Assembly: GCA_022571175.1 (NCBI GenBank)
Contig: JACZYI010000017.1
Span: forward strand, 1-16,401
Direction: 5' to 3'
DNA from: Pseudomonadota bacterium
GTDB taxonomy: Bacteria; Pseudomonadota; Alphaproteobacteria; Sphingomonadales; SMXR01
Length of the DNA: 16,401 bases
In this document: in pieces, positions 10,001-16,401 of the stretch
How positions within the stretch are numbered: the first letter of the stretch is position 1
Layout of the letters: each line of letters opens with the position of its first letter
The notes under the pieces: generated by a model
Database searches by the model: none
Told to the model about the DNA's origin: nothing
What the model saw: the letters and a program-made list of their open reading frames with translations, nothing else
Made by a program: the position numbers and the translations under genes

Positions 10001-12428
10001 AGAAAAAGACACGCTCTATGTCATGATATTCAGCGCGTAATGTAACCACTGTGGGGTCTGTCGCCAGGGCCAAATCCAGCACACTCAAGGCTCTGTCGGC
10101 AAGCGGAAAATCTTCATCATCGGCTATACCGGATGGCAGAACTTCTAGCACCAGGGCCCTTGCCAAGCCAAAATCACCGCGGCTCAGAGCCTCTTCAGCA
10201 TTACGCGCAACCAGATTATATTGGGCGATTGTTGCTTCGCGTTTTTCTTCGTCGGCCAATTCTTTCTGGATATAACTATAAACACCAAGCCCCGCCGCCA
10301 ACAGCATCAAGACGGTTGCAACTATGGCACCGGCCCGCGTCACCCGCGCTATCTTGCGTTGATTTTCCGCCTCCAGGCGCAGGGCATTGCGTTCGGCTTC
10401 GGCCTCCGCTTCGCGCTTCTTCCTGTCCACATCCAAAGACACTTCAACAAAATCAACCACCGGCTTGGTCAACTCCTCACGACGGCGATTGAGCAGATCC
10501 TCTGCTTCGCTCAACAACACACCGGCCGCAAGCAGAAGACCGGGCTGGTCCTCTGGTTTTCCTTCATAATACAGCTCTGATCTTTGCTCCAGACGGCTGC
10601 GCGCCTGCAAATCATGCAAGTCCTTTTCGATCTGGTCCGTGGCGCGCTCCCAGTTTCTGAGCAAAGCCTCATGCGCCACATGAACATGGGTTTCGGTGCC
10701 ATCTCCGGTAATAACCAGGAGCCGCGCTTCGGGCGCCACAAATGCATCGATTAATTGACGGGCCGCGCCTTCCGGGAAAATCTTGAGGGGTACGGTTCTG
10801 GCGGTTGCTTCGCCCTTGCGGGTTACCTGGACCAATTGCCGCATAACGAATGGGAAAGCGCCCTGCACATCCACTGGCAGGCCATCAAAAATCTGATCGG
10901 CGCGCGTACCAATTACCCCTTCAACGCCCCCAAGTTCGTCATAAACCGAGTCCAGAAGCATCTTGGTTTCGGGATCGCGACGTTGATAGAGAGACTCAAG
11001 CATTATGGCCATCAACGGCAGAACACCGGGTTGATTGGCCTCCTTGGCCAAAATATCAGCAAGATTTTCGCCCGTCTCCGCATCCATCTCAAAAGCAAGA
11101 CCGGCTGCCTCAGCCGGCCCTTCGATCATCTCCGAGAGTTCCACCGGTGTCGGATGCAACAGATCAAAGGTCGAGCCATCATCTTTCAAGTCCACCAGAT
11201 CAGGAACGGTTTGATAAAGGGCGTAGAAATCGCTGCGCATGGTAGCTGTCACCCAAACCGATCCCGAGCGCGCAAGGCTACTCAACAAGGCACCAATGCG
11301 GCTCTTTTCGCCCTCCGAAGAAGAAAAAAGCTCCTCAAGCTGATCCACCAGAAGAAAGAAACGAATGCAGGGCGTCTCATCCCTTTTTTCACGGGCCTTC
11401 AAATCATCCGCAATCCTGCCGATGGCCGCCAATATGGCTCGGACAATCGGTTTCTCGCCTTCTTCCCGGAAAGCTTTGGCCAGAGCTTTGGCGGTGGTGA
11501 AATCGCCCTTCGCCAGTTCGGGTAAAGCGCCTTTTTCATATAAAGCCTCGGCAAAGGCCTGACAGACATCACCCCCCGTTTCATTGGGGCGAAACACAGC
11601 CTTTCGCCAGTCGTCCACATCGGGGATGGATCCAGCACGGGTAACGGTGGGAATCAAGCCCGCGCGCGCCAGCGAAGACTTGCCCGAACCGCTCATCCCT
11701 AAAATCAAAAGATAGGCGCAGGCATCCTCCCGTGAGGCCGCTGCTAAAAGCTTTGCCCGCAGCTGCTTTGTGGCCCGGCGTCTGCCGAAAAAAACCGGTG
11801 CATGTTTTTCAGTGAAAGGTGCCAGCCCCAGATAAGGTGAACCCATTGTCTCGATGGGCCAGACCACCTTGGATAAACGCTGTTCAACCCAGCCTCTGAG
11901 CATGGCCTCGAACTGCTCTTCAAATTCATTTTCGGTCTTGAAGGATTGAAATCCTGCGGTGAAATGGCCGTCTTCATCGTGAAACCAGCGATTCCAGAAA
12001 GCATCCAGCGCTGCTTTTTGAGCGCGCTGTTCATCAATTTCATTCTCTTCATACATGACCTTGGCAGTCTTCCGGAACATGAAAAGATCTGGCAAATCAT
12101 GCTGCAAGGCACCTTCCAGGGCCACTTCAAATTCATACTCAGTGCCGGTTCTTGAACTGCCATCACTGCGATCATAATCGGGGGGTAAATAGCTCCCCAA
12201 TCGCTTCCAGAGAATGCAAATAACAAGATCAGTCTTGTCCGGGCTCGGGATTTTATCCTGAAAGCCTTTGTCAGCAGTATAAAAACTGTCTTCCCAGCGA
12301 ATGGGTTCCAGCTCAATACGGCCCTCAAACTCACCGTTCAGGCGCTCAATAACTTTGGAAGCCCGAGCCCGTTCCCCCTCCACATCTGTGGGTGATGAGA
12401 TGAAAATGGTAAATTTTTGCTCTGACAT
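7086..12428 (-). CDS. DUF4062-nSTAND1 NTPase / membrane segment / beta-propeller / Sel1-like protein
   Basis: The start is the ATG at 12428 because GGAGG lies nine bases upstream and the DUF4062 domain begins at once; the frame is open to 12509 but those residues look non-coding. Length is 1780 residues. Order: DUF4062 at about 5-110 (FTIFISSPTDVEGER, then TEYEFEVAL; possibly TIR-like in fold); nSTAND1 NTPase at about 198-600 with FFGRRR at 213-218, Walker A GMSGSGKSS (Lys250), Walker B FFLLVDQLEEL (Asp362), and VHVAHEALLRNW near 582-593; a charged coiled stretch (about 660-695); one membrane segment at about 699-720 preceded by basic residues; WD40-like blades at about 775-1520; and a helical tail with Sel1-like repeats (about 1530-1720). 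The tail has Cys1533 and Cys1564 spaced as in secreted alphaproteobacterial Sel1/TPR proteins. STAND proteins are ATP-driven switches that assemble on sensing a trigger. This one heads the operon and is likely its central sensor and switch (inference). Confidence 0.9.
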   Translation of the reverse strand: MSEQKFTIFISSPTDVEGERARASKVIERLNGEFEGRIELEPIRWEDSFYTADKGFQDKIPSPDKTDLVICILWKRLGSYLPPDYDRSDGSSRTGTEYEFEVALEGALQHDLPDLFMFRKTAKVMYEENEIDEQRAQKAALDAFWNRWFHDEDGHFTAGFQSFKTENEFEEQFEAMLRGWVEQRLSKVVWPIETMGSPYLGLAPFTEKHAPVFFGRRRATKQLRAKLLAAASREDACAYLLILGMSGSGKSSLARAGLIPTVTRAGSIPDVDDWRKAVFRPNETGGDVCQAFAEALYEKGALPELAKGDFTTAKALAKAFREEGEKPIVRAILAAIGRIADDLKAREKRDETPCIRFFLLVDQLEELFSSSEGEKSRIGALLSSLARSGSVWVTATMRSDFYALYQTVPDLVDLKDDGSTFDLLHPTPVELSEMIEGPAEAAGLAFEMDAETGENLADILAKEANQPGVLPLMAIMLESLYQRRDPETKMLLDSVYDELGGVEGVIGTRADQIFDGLPVDVQGAFPFVMRQLVQVTRKGEATARTVPLKIFPEGAARQLIDAFVAPEARLLVITGDGTETHVHVAHEALLRNWERATDQIEKDLHDLQARSRLEQRSELYYEGKPEDQPGLLLAAGVLLSEAEDLLNRRREELTKPVVDFVEVSLDVDRKKREAEAEAERNALRLEAENQRKIARVTRAGAIVATVLMLLAAGLGVYSYIQKELADEEKREATIAQYNLVARNAEEALSRGDFGLARALVLEVLPSGIADDEDFPLADRALSVLDLALATDPTVVTLRAEYHDIERVFFSPNGKRAAVVDTLDNAYIFDAHSGLLLATHFGVDDIIFLPQQEMVAVIRDGSRIQIYWDNSENMLHEFFRSEDRIEDLIAYSGDIPWLIILSENGTLELWEYNVAEDQPLIVSLDDFGSSGEIIHFSASQLPGKVVFLGSDNVARWWDPDAGETDWLFEFEDQILTDFGYSDNLLKGVTLAYDPATSSMIADIWDYEVVTEGEIIISLGVEDEIYISEDAGVDISKDGRYVFISSDSMDPVLIDVDLRYQLRINASFGNTYSMRSDGNIFASYFLDNFSLWRPTGQRLWNIIELDTDEDVADVVFSADGEHVLVGFDRGQARIWNIPVQNEVLWLPAEQEQQIDMGQAPVLSTDGRKIQVILGETDSAQGEGTQITIFDLASRSHSQPLRISSRSKGDNCSRDFRICMGSFAGILSVYDLSGETPERGSSIMGDAYLAPSGEMVLSRSGNKLTLYSIPDNQELATLPDISAVHGFLSDDAFVDFHFPGDGSLILLEINFDVYVWNWASGEVNHIPTDLNALIVIPNMARNEFILISQDRYLERWDVSSLRRIQSFGSLLDRYESAGFSRDGSKFYMKSWTGEVVVVDDEGINFRVPGRGFNNAIFDITGSHILTQNFEDFSIWNIETGLRQAESTREVIFDDLDEEMLFPSEDGKTVYIVAADLIAQINAPESRINDDNLISYARATTARILGEGEQARYDLSLSSSRRTLGFIAEPKSSAHQCDLLAADPDDPERYAEGNLYGYIDHVMALPECREAVNGSPDEPRFHYQLARVMKKAGQDDWLTEARMAVEAGYGIAKVFMARAIIDDEPEAAFDLIKSAMDDDVPSAHYEMGVYHYFGDEALGIEENNYQAFHHWMEAMRLGDYDAATFLARVAHDPPFGIDANPPSAVFYATLGLRVSDPARNVIGYYRFIEFRAAIARSISVEDASAAWLAGELWQIGDPFPEAYIFPTEAPPETVAMPDSTDAGL

Positions 12429-12436
12429 CTTGCCTC

Positions 12437-12441
12437 GCCTC
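12437..12441 (-). promoter_or_regulatory. Ribosome binding site fixing the STAND start
   Basis: Reading on the minus strand, GGAGG is followed by nine bases and then ATG at 12428. No comparable site precedes the further-upstream in-frame starts, which supports the shorter 1780-residue protein. Confidence 0.7.
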
Positions 12442-12463
12442 CAAGCTCCCCCTAGACATTTAA

Positions 12464-12492
12464 ATCTTAACCATAATTCCCGTCTTCCGCAA
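12464..12492 (-). promoter_or_regulatory. Candidate sigma-70-type promoter for the minus-strand operon
   Basis: On the minus strand TTGCGG (12492-12487) and TAAGAT (12469-12464) are separated by 17 bases, matching 4 of 6 consensus positions in each box. It lies 36 bases upstream of the STAND start codon. This is a pattern match only; no transcription data are visible. Confidence 0.4.
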
Positions 12493-12498
12493 ATATTC

Positions 12499-12522
12499 CT
12501 TGTGAACAAGACTTAACAAGTC
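12499..12522. promoter_or_regulatory. Two adjacent perfect dyads in the divergent promoter region (possible operator)
   Basis: CTTGTGAACAAG (12499-12510) is a 5-bp inverted repeat with a 2-base centre. GACTTAACAAGTC (12510-12522) is a 5-bp inverted repeat with a 3-base centre. They share G12510, and ACAAG recurs in both. They lie between the candidate minus-strand -35 box and the start of the FHA-protease gene. A regulator bound here could control both sides at once (inference). No regulator gene is present in the window. Confidence 0.45.
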
Positions 12523-12582
12523 AAGAATGGCCGTTTCGAGACGGAATTGCGCAGATGGGGGCGCAGGAAATTGAGTAAATGA

Positions 12583-12588
12583 GGGAGG
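12583..12588 (+). promoter_or_regulatory. Ribosome binding site for the FHA-protease gene
   Basis: GGGAGG ends six bases before the GTG at 12595, an ideal spacing. It supports a GTG start there. Confidence 0.75.
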
Positions 12589-12594
12589 ACATCC

Positions 12595-14322
12595 GTGGCG
12601 ATTATTATTGAAGGGCTGGAAGGCCCGCACGGCGGTGAACGTAAGGAATTTGACAACAGCAAAGACAAGATCACTTTTGGGCGTGCCCCTGAATCGGATT
12701 TTGTTTTTCCCGAGCAGATGAACAGCATTAGCCGTTTTCACATGACCCTGGAACTTATTGATGATCGCTATCGGCTGCATATGCAGATGGATAACCCGGT
12801 TTTCGTCAATGGCAAGGAAGCCGCCTCCGGTGATGAACTGGATATTGGTGCCAGTACAATCCATCTTGGGACCATGGACGGGCCTTCATTCAAGCTTCAT
12901 ACTAAAGAATCTCACGCTCATATGCCCAAAACAGATGAGGGGTATGAGAAGAAAAAATCCGCCACTGAAATTGCCAATCTGACACGCAAGCGTGCCATGA
13001 GAGCGGTTGCTGCCATAGCCATCGTGGTCGCTGTGGTGGTTTTCTTTCAATATCAACAACGGGAAGAACAACGCGTGCTGATGGCTCAAATCTCGGACTC
13101 CATGACCAGTTTTGACAGCAAGATCGAAGAATTAAATGCTCCGGAATTTTCAGATGTTTTGGGCCAATTAACATCCTCTGTTTATGTGGTTGCCTATAAA
13201 TCCGACGATGAAGTGATTCCGGGTGGAACCGCTTGGGCAGTGGGGCCTGGGGTGGTTGCCACCAACGCGCATGTGGCGGAAATGTTTACCGATGCCCATG
13301 ACTCTGGCTACGACCTGGCACTGGTCTCCAATACCGCCCCCTATGATATTCTCATCATTGACCGGGTTATGATTCACCCGCACTGGGGCGCCTTTCAGGC
13401 TGAAATCGGCGATCTCATCACCGATGACGATCAGTTGCTGGCCAACAATATTGTGCCCGCTTATGATGTGGCCCTGATGTGGGTCACCGAGCCGGACAAA
13501 CTGGCCGCTCCCCTGATACTGGCAACGGCCGAAGAACTTGCCGACCTTTCTGCTGGTGATGAACTCGGCCTCATAGGCTACCCCATGGAAAATGTGACGG
13601 GCGGCGTTAATGTCAAGCAACCCGTACCGACCATGCAAATCGGCCGTGCTACGGCTATCACAAATTACTTTCTGTCCAATACCGGCTATGAGAACGATCA
13701 TTTGATTCAAAAATCAATTTTCTCCGCTGGCGGCGCCAGTGGATCGCCGGTTTTTAACAGCGCCGGACATGTGGTGGCAGCCCATAATGCCGGCAATTAT
13801 ATATTCATGGAAGGGGGCGTTCGAATTCCCGCAGCCGTGGGCATCACCTATTCGCAACGTTCAGACCTGATCCGGGAGCTGATTGATAATTCAGTCGCTG
13901 ATATTGAGCCCGCCAGAATGGCATATTGGGCCGACAATCTTGATAATTATCGCGGCTTTCTGGAGTATTTCGTGGATGGCTGGATTGGTGATAACGGGCT
14001 CAGTAATGTCAGAACTGTGCTTGAATTTGAAGGAGCGCTTCTCTATGACGATGATCTGTCACAACCCGCCTGGCAACAATCCGTCAGCTTCGACAGGGTC
14101 GGGCATTATCTCTTTATCGCGGTTGCTGGTGGTCGCGAGGACATTGATATTTATCTCTTTGATCCTGAGTCCAATCTCATTGGCAAAGACTCGGAACTTG
14201 ATCATTATCCCGCTCTGAGGTTTTCGCTCGACAATGCGGACGGCCGGCCCCATCGCATAATAGTGGTTGGCCCGAGTGTGGGTGTGAAATTTGAGTATAA
14301 AATGATGTTTGCTCCAGGCTAA
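12595..14322 (+). CDS. FHA-domain / membrane segment / trypsin-like serine protease with C-terminal PPC-like domain
   Basis: The 575-residue product starts at a GTG. An FHA domain, which binds phosphothreonine, spans about 1-100 and keeps the signature residues: GR at 29-30, SRFH at 46-49, and N72 G73. A basic patch (RKR, 131-133) precedes one hydrophobic segment at about 134-152, so FHA is predicted cytoplasmic and the rest periplasmic. A chymotrypsin/HtrA-like fold follows: His226 in TNAHVAE, Asp291 in YDVAL, Ser382 in GASGSP, so the triad is complete. The last 135 residues form a beta-rich domain like the pre-peptidase C-terminal (PPC) type (YLFIAVAGG, IDIYLFDPESNLIG). I see no cysteine in the protein. 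It is divergent from the STAND-TIR-kinase operon. Its FHA domain suggests control by the kinase, which would carry a cytoplasmic phosphorylation signal to a periplasmic protease (inference). The protease substrate is unknown. Confidence 0.9.
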   Translation: MAIIIEGLEGPHGGERKEFDNSKDKITFGRAPESDFVFPEQMNSISRFHMTLELIDDRYRLHMQMDNPVFVNGKEAASGDELDIGASTIHLGTMDGPSFKLHTKESHAHMPKTDEGYEKKKSATEIANLTRKRAMRAVAAIAIVVAVVVFFQYQQREEQRVLMAQISDSMTSFDSKIEELNAPEFSDVLGQLTSSVYVVAYKSDDEVIPGGTAWAVGPGVVATNAHVAEMFTDAHDSGYDLALVSNTAPYDILIIDRVMIHPHWGAFQAEIGDLITDDDQLLANNIVPAYDVALMWVTEPDKLAAPLILATAEELADLSAGDELGLIGYPMENVTGGVNVKQPVPTMQIGRATAITNYFLSNTGYENDHLIQKSIFSAGGASGSPVFNSAGHVVAAHNAGNYIFMEGGVRIPAAVGITYSQRSDLIRELIDNSVADIEPARMAYWADNLDNYRGFLEYFVDGWIGDNGLSNVRTVLEFEGALLYDDDLSQPAWQQSVSFDRVGHYLFIAVAGGREDIDIYLFDPESNLIGKDSELDHYPALRFSLDNADGRPHRIIVVGPSVGVKFEYKMMFAPG

Positions 14323-14340
14323 TATCTTGAAAGTTTAATC

Positions 14341-14389
14341 AGGGTGGGCGTCTTTTTCGAAGAAACAGATTGCCCGCCCTTTTTTATTT
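14341..14389 (+). terminator. Rho-independent terminator after the FHA-protease gene
   Basis: AGGGTGGGC (14341-14349) pairs with GCCCGCCCT (14372-14380) in a 9-bp stem with one G-U pair. The loop can itself fold partly around TTCGAA. The run TTTTTTATTT follows directly. It lies 18 bases after the stop codon and separates the conflict-type locus from mobA. Confidence 0.85.
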
Positions 14390-14436
14390 GAGGTCACACT
14401 TTCTGAACAGGAACCACACTTGCCAAAAAGGAGAAT

Positions 14437-14994
14437 GTGTTGCAGGTCTTGGGCGTCATTCTGGCGGGCGGTGCCTCCAGCCGCATGGGCAAGCCAAAAC
14501 CCCTGGTGAAACTCAGGGAAAAAACCCTGATCTGGCACGTCATTCGGGGTCTCGCGCCTCAAGTAAATGACCTTCTTGTATCTGGACCAGAAGATTTTGG
14601 TTCTGGTCTGCCCTTCGCGCCGGACCGGCGCATTTCCCACCCTGGTCCGCTCGCCGGGATTGAAGCAGCCTTGTACTGGCTTCGGAAGAATAAGCCGGAT
14701 TTTACAGGCATCGTCACGGCCCCGGTGGATGGGCCATATCTTGACATTGCTCTGGTGAAAAAACTGACCGCGTCTGGAAAACCCGCACTCGCCATATGCC
14801 AGGGAAGACGCCAGCCAACCTATGGCTTTTGGCCCGCTGGATTAGGGGATGATATCGTCAAGTTTCTGGATGACTCCCCTCGGCTCTCCCTGATTGCCTG
14901 GGCAGAGCATGTGGGTGCCAAAACAGTTGAATTTGAAAACGCAAAATCCTTCATCAACATCAATGACCCGGAGGAGCTGTCGAAGCTTGAATAA
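14437..14994 (+). CDS. mobA: Molybdenum cofactor guanylyltransferase (MobA)
   Basis: The 185-residue product has the MobA pattern: the nucleotide-binding loop VILAGGASSRMGKPKP near the N-terminus, HPGPLAGIEAAL in the middle, APVDGPYLD with the metal-binding aspartate, QPTYGFW, and the family's end motif FININDPEEL. MobA transfers GMP from GTP to molybdopterin in the cytoplasm to make the dinucleotide cofactor used by DMSO reductase-type enzymes. This fits the dmsC-like gene nearby. AAGGAG at 14428-14433 sits three bases before the GTG at 14437 but six before the in-frame TTG at 14440, so the real start may be the TTG. It converges on the lipoprotein gene with 15 bases between them. MocA/other nucleotidyltransferases are less likely because of the C-terminal motif. 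Confidence 0.88.
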   Translation: MLQVLGVILAGGASSRMGKPKPLVKLREKTLIWHVIRGLAPQVNDLLVSGPEDFGSGLPFAPDRRISHPGPLAGIEAALYWLRKNKPDFTGIVTAPVDGPYLDIALVKKLTASGKPALAICQGRRQPTYGFWPAGLGDDIVKFLDDSPRLSLIAWAEHVGAKTVEFENAKSFININDPEELSKLE

Positions 14995-15009
14995 ATGCCG
15001 ACAAGGTTT

Positions 15010-15993
15010 TTAACGTCGCCCGATAAAACCACCACCCGCCACTTCACCCCGGGCGTTCGTGGCGCTCCATAGGCCCCCCACTTCTGGAGGCAGGGGATTG
15101 GCCGGGCCAAAAAATGAACCTGAAAATTCCCCCACATAGCTGTCAGCATCGGAAAGAAAGATGCCAAGGAACAAATTTTCCCCATTGACGATTGAGCCGA
15201 GCCCGGTCCAGCCGAAGAAATTGACCCGCCGCCCAAAATTTATTTCTGTGCCAACCACATTGTCGATCAAAACCACCACATCGCCACTCAGGAAATCCAC
15301 ATTGATGAAGGCATCACCATCGAGCAAAAACACTTCATCAAACCGCTCCATGCCCCCGAAGAAAAGCCCGAAATAACTGGCGTGACCGGTGGTGGGTATA
15401 TCCGTCACGGCGGTGGGGAATCCGAACACCACCGAGCCAATCGAGAGGTCATAGAAGAATGTATCGGGATCATTGACCCATACGCCGTAGGTCACATGTG
15501 AAAAATTATAAACCGGATCATTCGGCTTCAAAACTACGAGGGTTGTGGGCGTGAAGCTGAACAGATGTTTTTCATAGGCACGGAAGGAAAAATCACTTTC
15601 AAACAGGTCTATATCGCGCGGCCGAAATAACTCATTAATGATCTGCCGACCGTTCAGCCTTACATCCAGATCGATGACATCCTGGATTGAATCATAAATG
15701 AGAAAATCCACATCTTCGGAAAAATCAGCCATGCCCACATCACTATCGAGAACGCTGCCCGAAAAGCCCAGACTGAAGGCCAGGACCGTCACGCCAGAGC
15801 GAATATCAAAGTCATTCCCCGAAGCAAACAGCGGATCGGGATCAGGCGGTCGCACTCTCGGAATATCAAAAGAAAAATCCAGATCATCATCACTGGTGCT
15901 GTAGCTGCAGGCGGGTACCAGAAAAAGCACAGAAATAATCAGGATGATGCGACGAAACATAGATACTATCGGCGACATTTTCGGTGACATCAT
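15010..15993 (-). CDS. Lipoprotein with TbpB-like C-terminal barrel
   Basis: The 327-residue product has a lipoprotein signal: basic residues, a hydrophobic stretch (RRIILIISVLFLV), and a lipobox-like VPAC with Cys29. The residues after it are Ser and Tyr, not Asp, consistent with outer-membrane sorting. The mature part is acidic and beta-rich. It ends with GSFFGPANPLPPEVGGLW and a final GGGFIGRR, the signature of TbpB-like (transferrin-binding protein beta-barrel) domains. Such proteins in environmental bacteria are of unknown ligand or help heme/metal or partner-protein handling. AAGGAG seven bases upstream supports the ATG at 15993; the later ATG at 15960, which would start MFRR, has no such site although it would give a more typical signal length. 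The first codons contain a near-duplicate (MSPK MSPI). No Fur box was recognised. It shows no link to the TIR/STAND locus. Confidence 0.8.
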   Translation of the reverse strand: MMSPKMSPIVSMFRRIILIISVLFLVPACSYSTSDDDLDFSFDIPRVRPPDPDPLFASGNDFDIRSGVTVLAFSLGFSGSVLDSDVGMADFSEDVDFLIYDSIQDVIDLDVRLNGRQIINELFRPRDIDLFESDFSFRAYEKHLFSFTPTTLVVLKPNDPVYNFSHVTYGVWVNDPDTFFYDLSIGSVVFGFPTAVTDIPTTGHASYFGLFFGGMERFDEVFLLDGDAFINVDFLSGDVVVLIDNVVGTEINFGRRVNFFGWTGLGSIVNGENLFLGIFLSDADSYVGEFSGSFFGPANPLPPEVGGLWSATNARGEVAGGGFIGRR

Positions 15994-16010
15994 CGGTAAG
16001 CTCCTTAGCC

Positions 16011-16038
16011 AATGTCCCCCAGCTATTTAAAATGTCCC
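16011..16038 (-). promoter_or_regulatory. Direct repeats GGGACATT upstream of the lipoprotein gene
   Basis: GGGACATT occurs twice on the minus strand (16038-16031 and 16018-16011), exactly 20 bases apart start to start, close to two helical turns. The pair lies 18-45 bases upstream of the start codon, between the open promoter region and AAGGAG. It could be a regulator binding site. I could not pick a convincing -10/-35 pair in 15994-16133. Confidence 0.3.
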
Positions 16039-16133
16039 TTCTTGCCAATCCGTGACAGTTATCAAATCGGTAAAATGTGGCAGGTCTGTGATGATGGTTA
16101 ATTTTTATTCAATAATGGACAAAACTAATGAAA

Positions 16134-16401
16134 TCAGGCGCTTTCAGCTCCATAATAGAGGGCCTGGGTGTGCCGGGCTTCGGCAAAAAACAGCCAGCGC
16201 TCAATATAAACTGCCACCACAAGGGGAATAATGGTCAGGAGCGGAAAATAATTTCCGGCCAGATCGGGTGCCAGAAAGCCCGTCACCAGCATCGCCATGG
16301 CAAATAGAATAAAATATCCCATATAGAGCTTGAGTTTCCGGGCATGCTTGCGGGCCAGCCGAAAACCCATTTCCCGCATCAGATAATTTTCCTCCGTATG
16401 C
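16134..16401 (-). CDS. dmsC: DMSO reductase anchor subunit (DmsC-type), C-terminal part; 5' end outside window
   Basis: The frame stays open to the window edge; residues before the ATG at 16379 read HTEENYL and fit the family, so that ATG is internal. The visible ~88 residues have REMGFRLARKHARKLK, two hydrophobic membrane segments, and the ending VYIERWLFFAEARHTQALYYG. I recognise these as typical of alphaproteobacterial DmsC-family quinol-oxidising anchors of molybdenum enzymes. The neighbouring mobA supports a molybdoenzyme locus. The catalytic (DmsA) and iron-sulfur (DmsB) genes would lie upstream of this gene, beyond the window. Confidence 0.72.
   Translation of the reverse strand, partial: HTEENYLMREMGFRLARKHARKLKLYMGYFILFAMAMLVTGFLAPDLAGNYFPLLTIIPLVVAVYIERWLFFAEARHTQALYYGAESA

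Noticed and set aside
10755..11525. Long plus-strand reading frame (256 codons) inside the STAND gene
   Set aside because: It lies antisense to the NTPase domain; its translation has no recognisable domain, while the minus strand carries Walker A and B motifs.
12429..12509. N-terminal 27-residue extension of the STAND protein
   Set aside because: It would cross the candidate promoter, lacks a ribosome binding site, and the internal ATG at 12428 has GGAGG and begins the conserved domain.
13168..13710. 180-codon minus-strand frame
   Set aside because: Antisense to the protease domain, whose catalytic motifs are on the plus strand.
15994..16133. Fur box or clear promoter before the TbpB-like gene
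   Set aside because: No 19-bp Fur-type palindrome and no -35/-10 pair at acceptable spacing could be found by eye.

Overview
The window looks like chromosomal DNA from a Gram-negative bacterium, most likely an alphaproteobacterium. This is inferred from a mobA gene, the C-terminal end of a DmsC-type DMSO reductase anchor subunit with a recognisable ERWLFFAEA end motif, and an outer-membrane-type lipoprotein with a TbpB-like barrel. Base composition is moderate. I saw no tRNA, rRNA, insertion sequence, integrase or CRISPR array. No gene-free stretch exceeds about 170 bases.

Positions 1-14322 form one multi-gene signalling or defence-like locus. (a) 1-1905 (+) is the 3' part of an RCK/TrkA-N plus RyR-domain protein whose start lies outside the window. 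(b) Three or four tightly packed minus-strand cistrons run 12428 -> 1908: a 1780-residue DUF4062-nSTAND1 NTPase with a membrane segment, beta-propeller and Sel1-like tail; a 1071-residue TIR-membrane segment-beta-propeller protein; and a TPR-Ser/Thr kinase reading frame broken by one in-frame TAG exactly after the kinase glycine loop. (c) Divergent from these, 12595-14322 (+) encodes an FHA-membrane segment-trypsin-like protease. The 166-bp divergent region holds two adjacent perfect dyads and a plausible promoter. A strong rho-independent terminator at 14341-14389 closes the locus.

Positions 14437-16401 look like ordinary genome: mobA (+), a TbpB-like lipoprotein (-), and the 3' end of a dmsC-like gene (-) that runs off the window.

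How the genes may work together (inference): all three membrane proteins have a basic cluster just before their single membrane segment. This predicts a cytoplasmic N-terminus (TIR, STAND, FHA) and a periplasmic C-terminus (two beta-propellers, one serine protease). The kinase would phosphorylate proteins in the cytoplasm and the FHA domain would read them. STAND and TIR would be the ATP-dependent switch and the NAD-consuming effector. The result would be a transmembrane, phosphorylation-coupled TIR/STAND system with periplasmic sensing and proteolysis. I do not recognise it as a named system.
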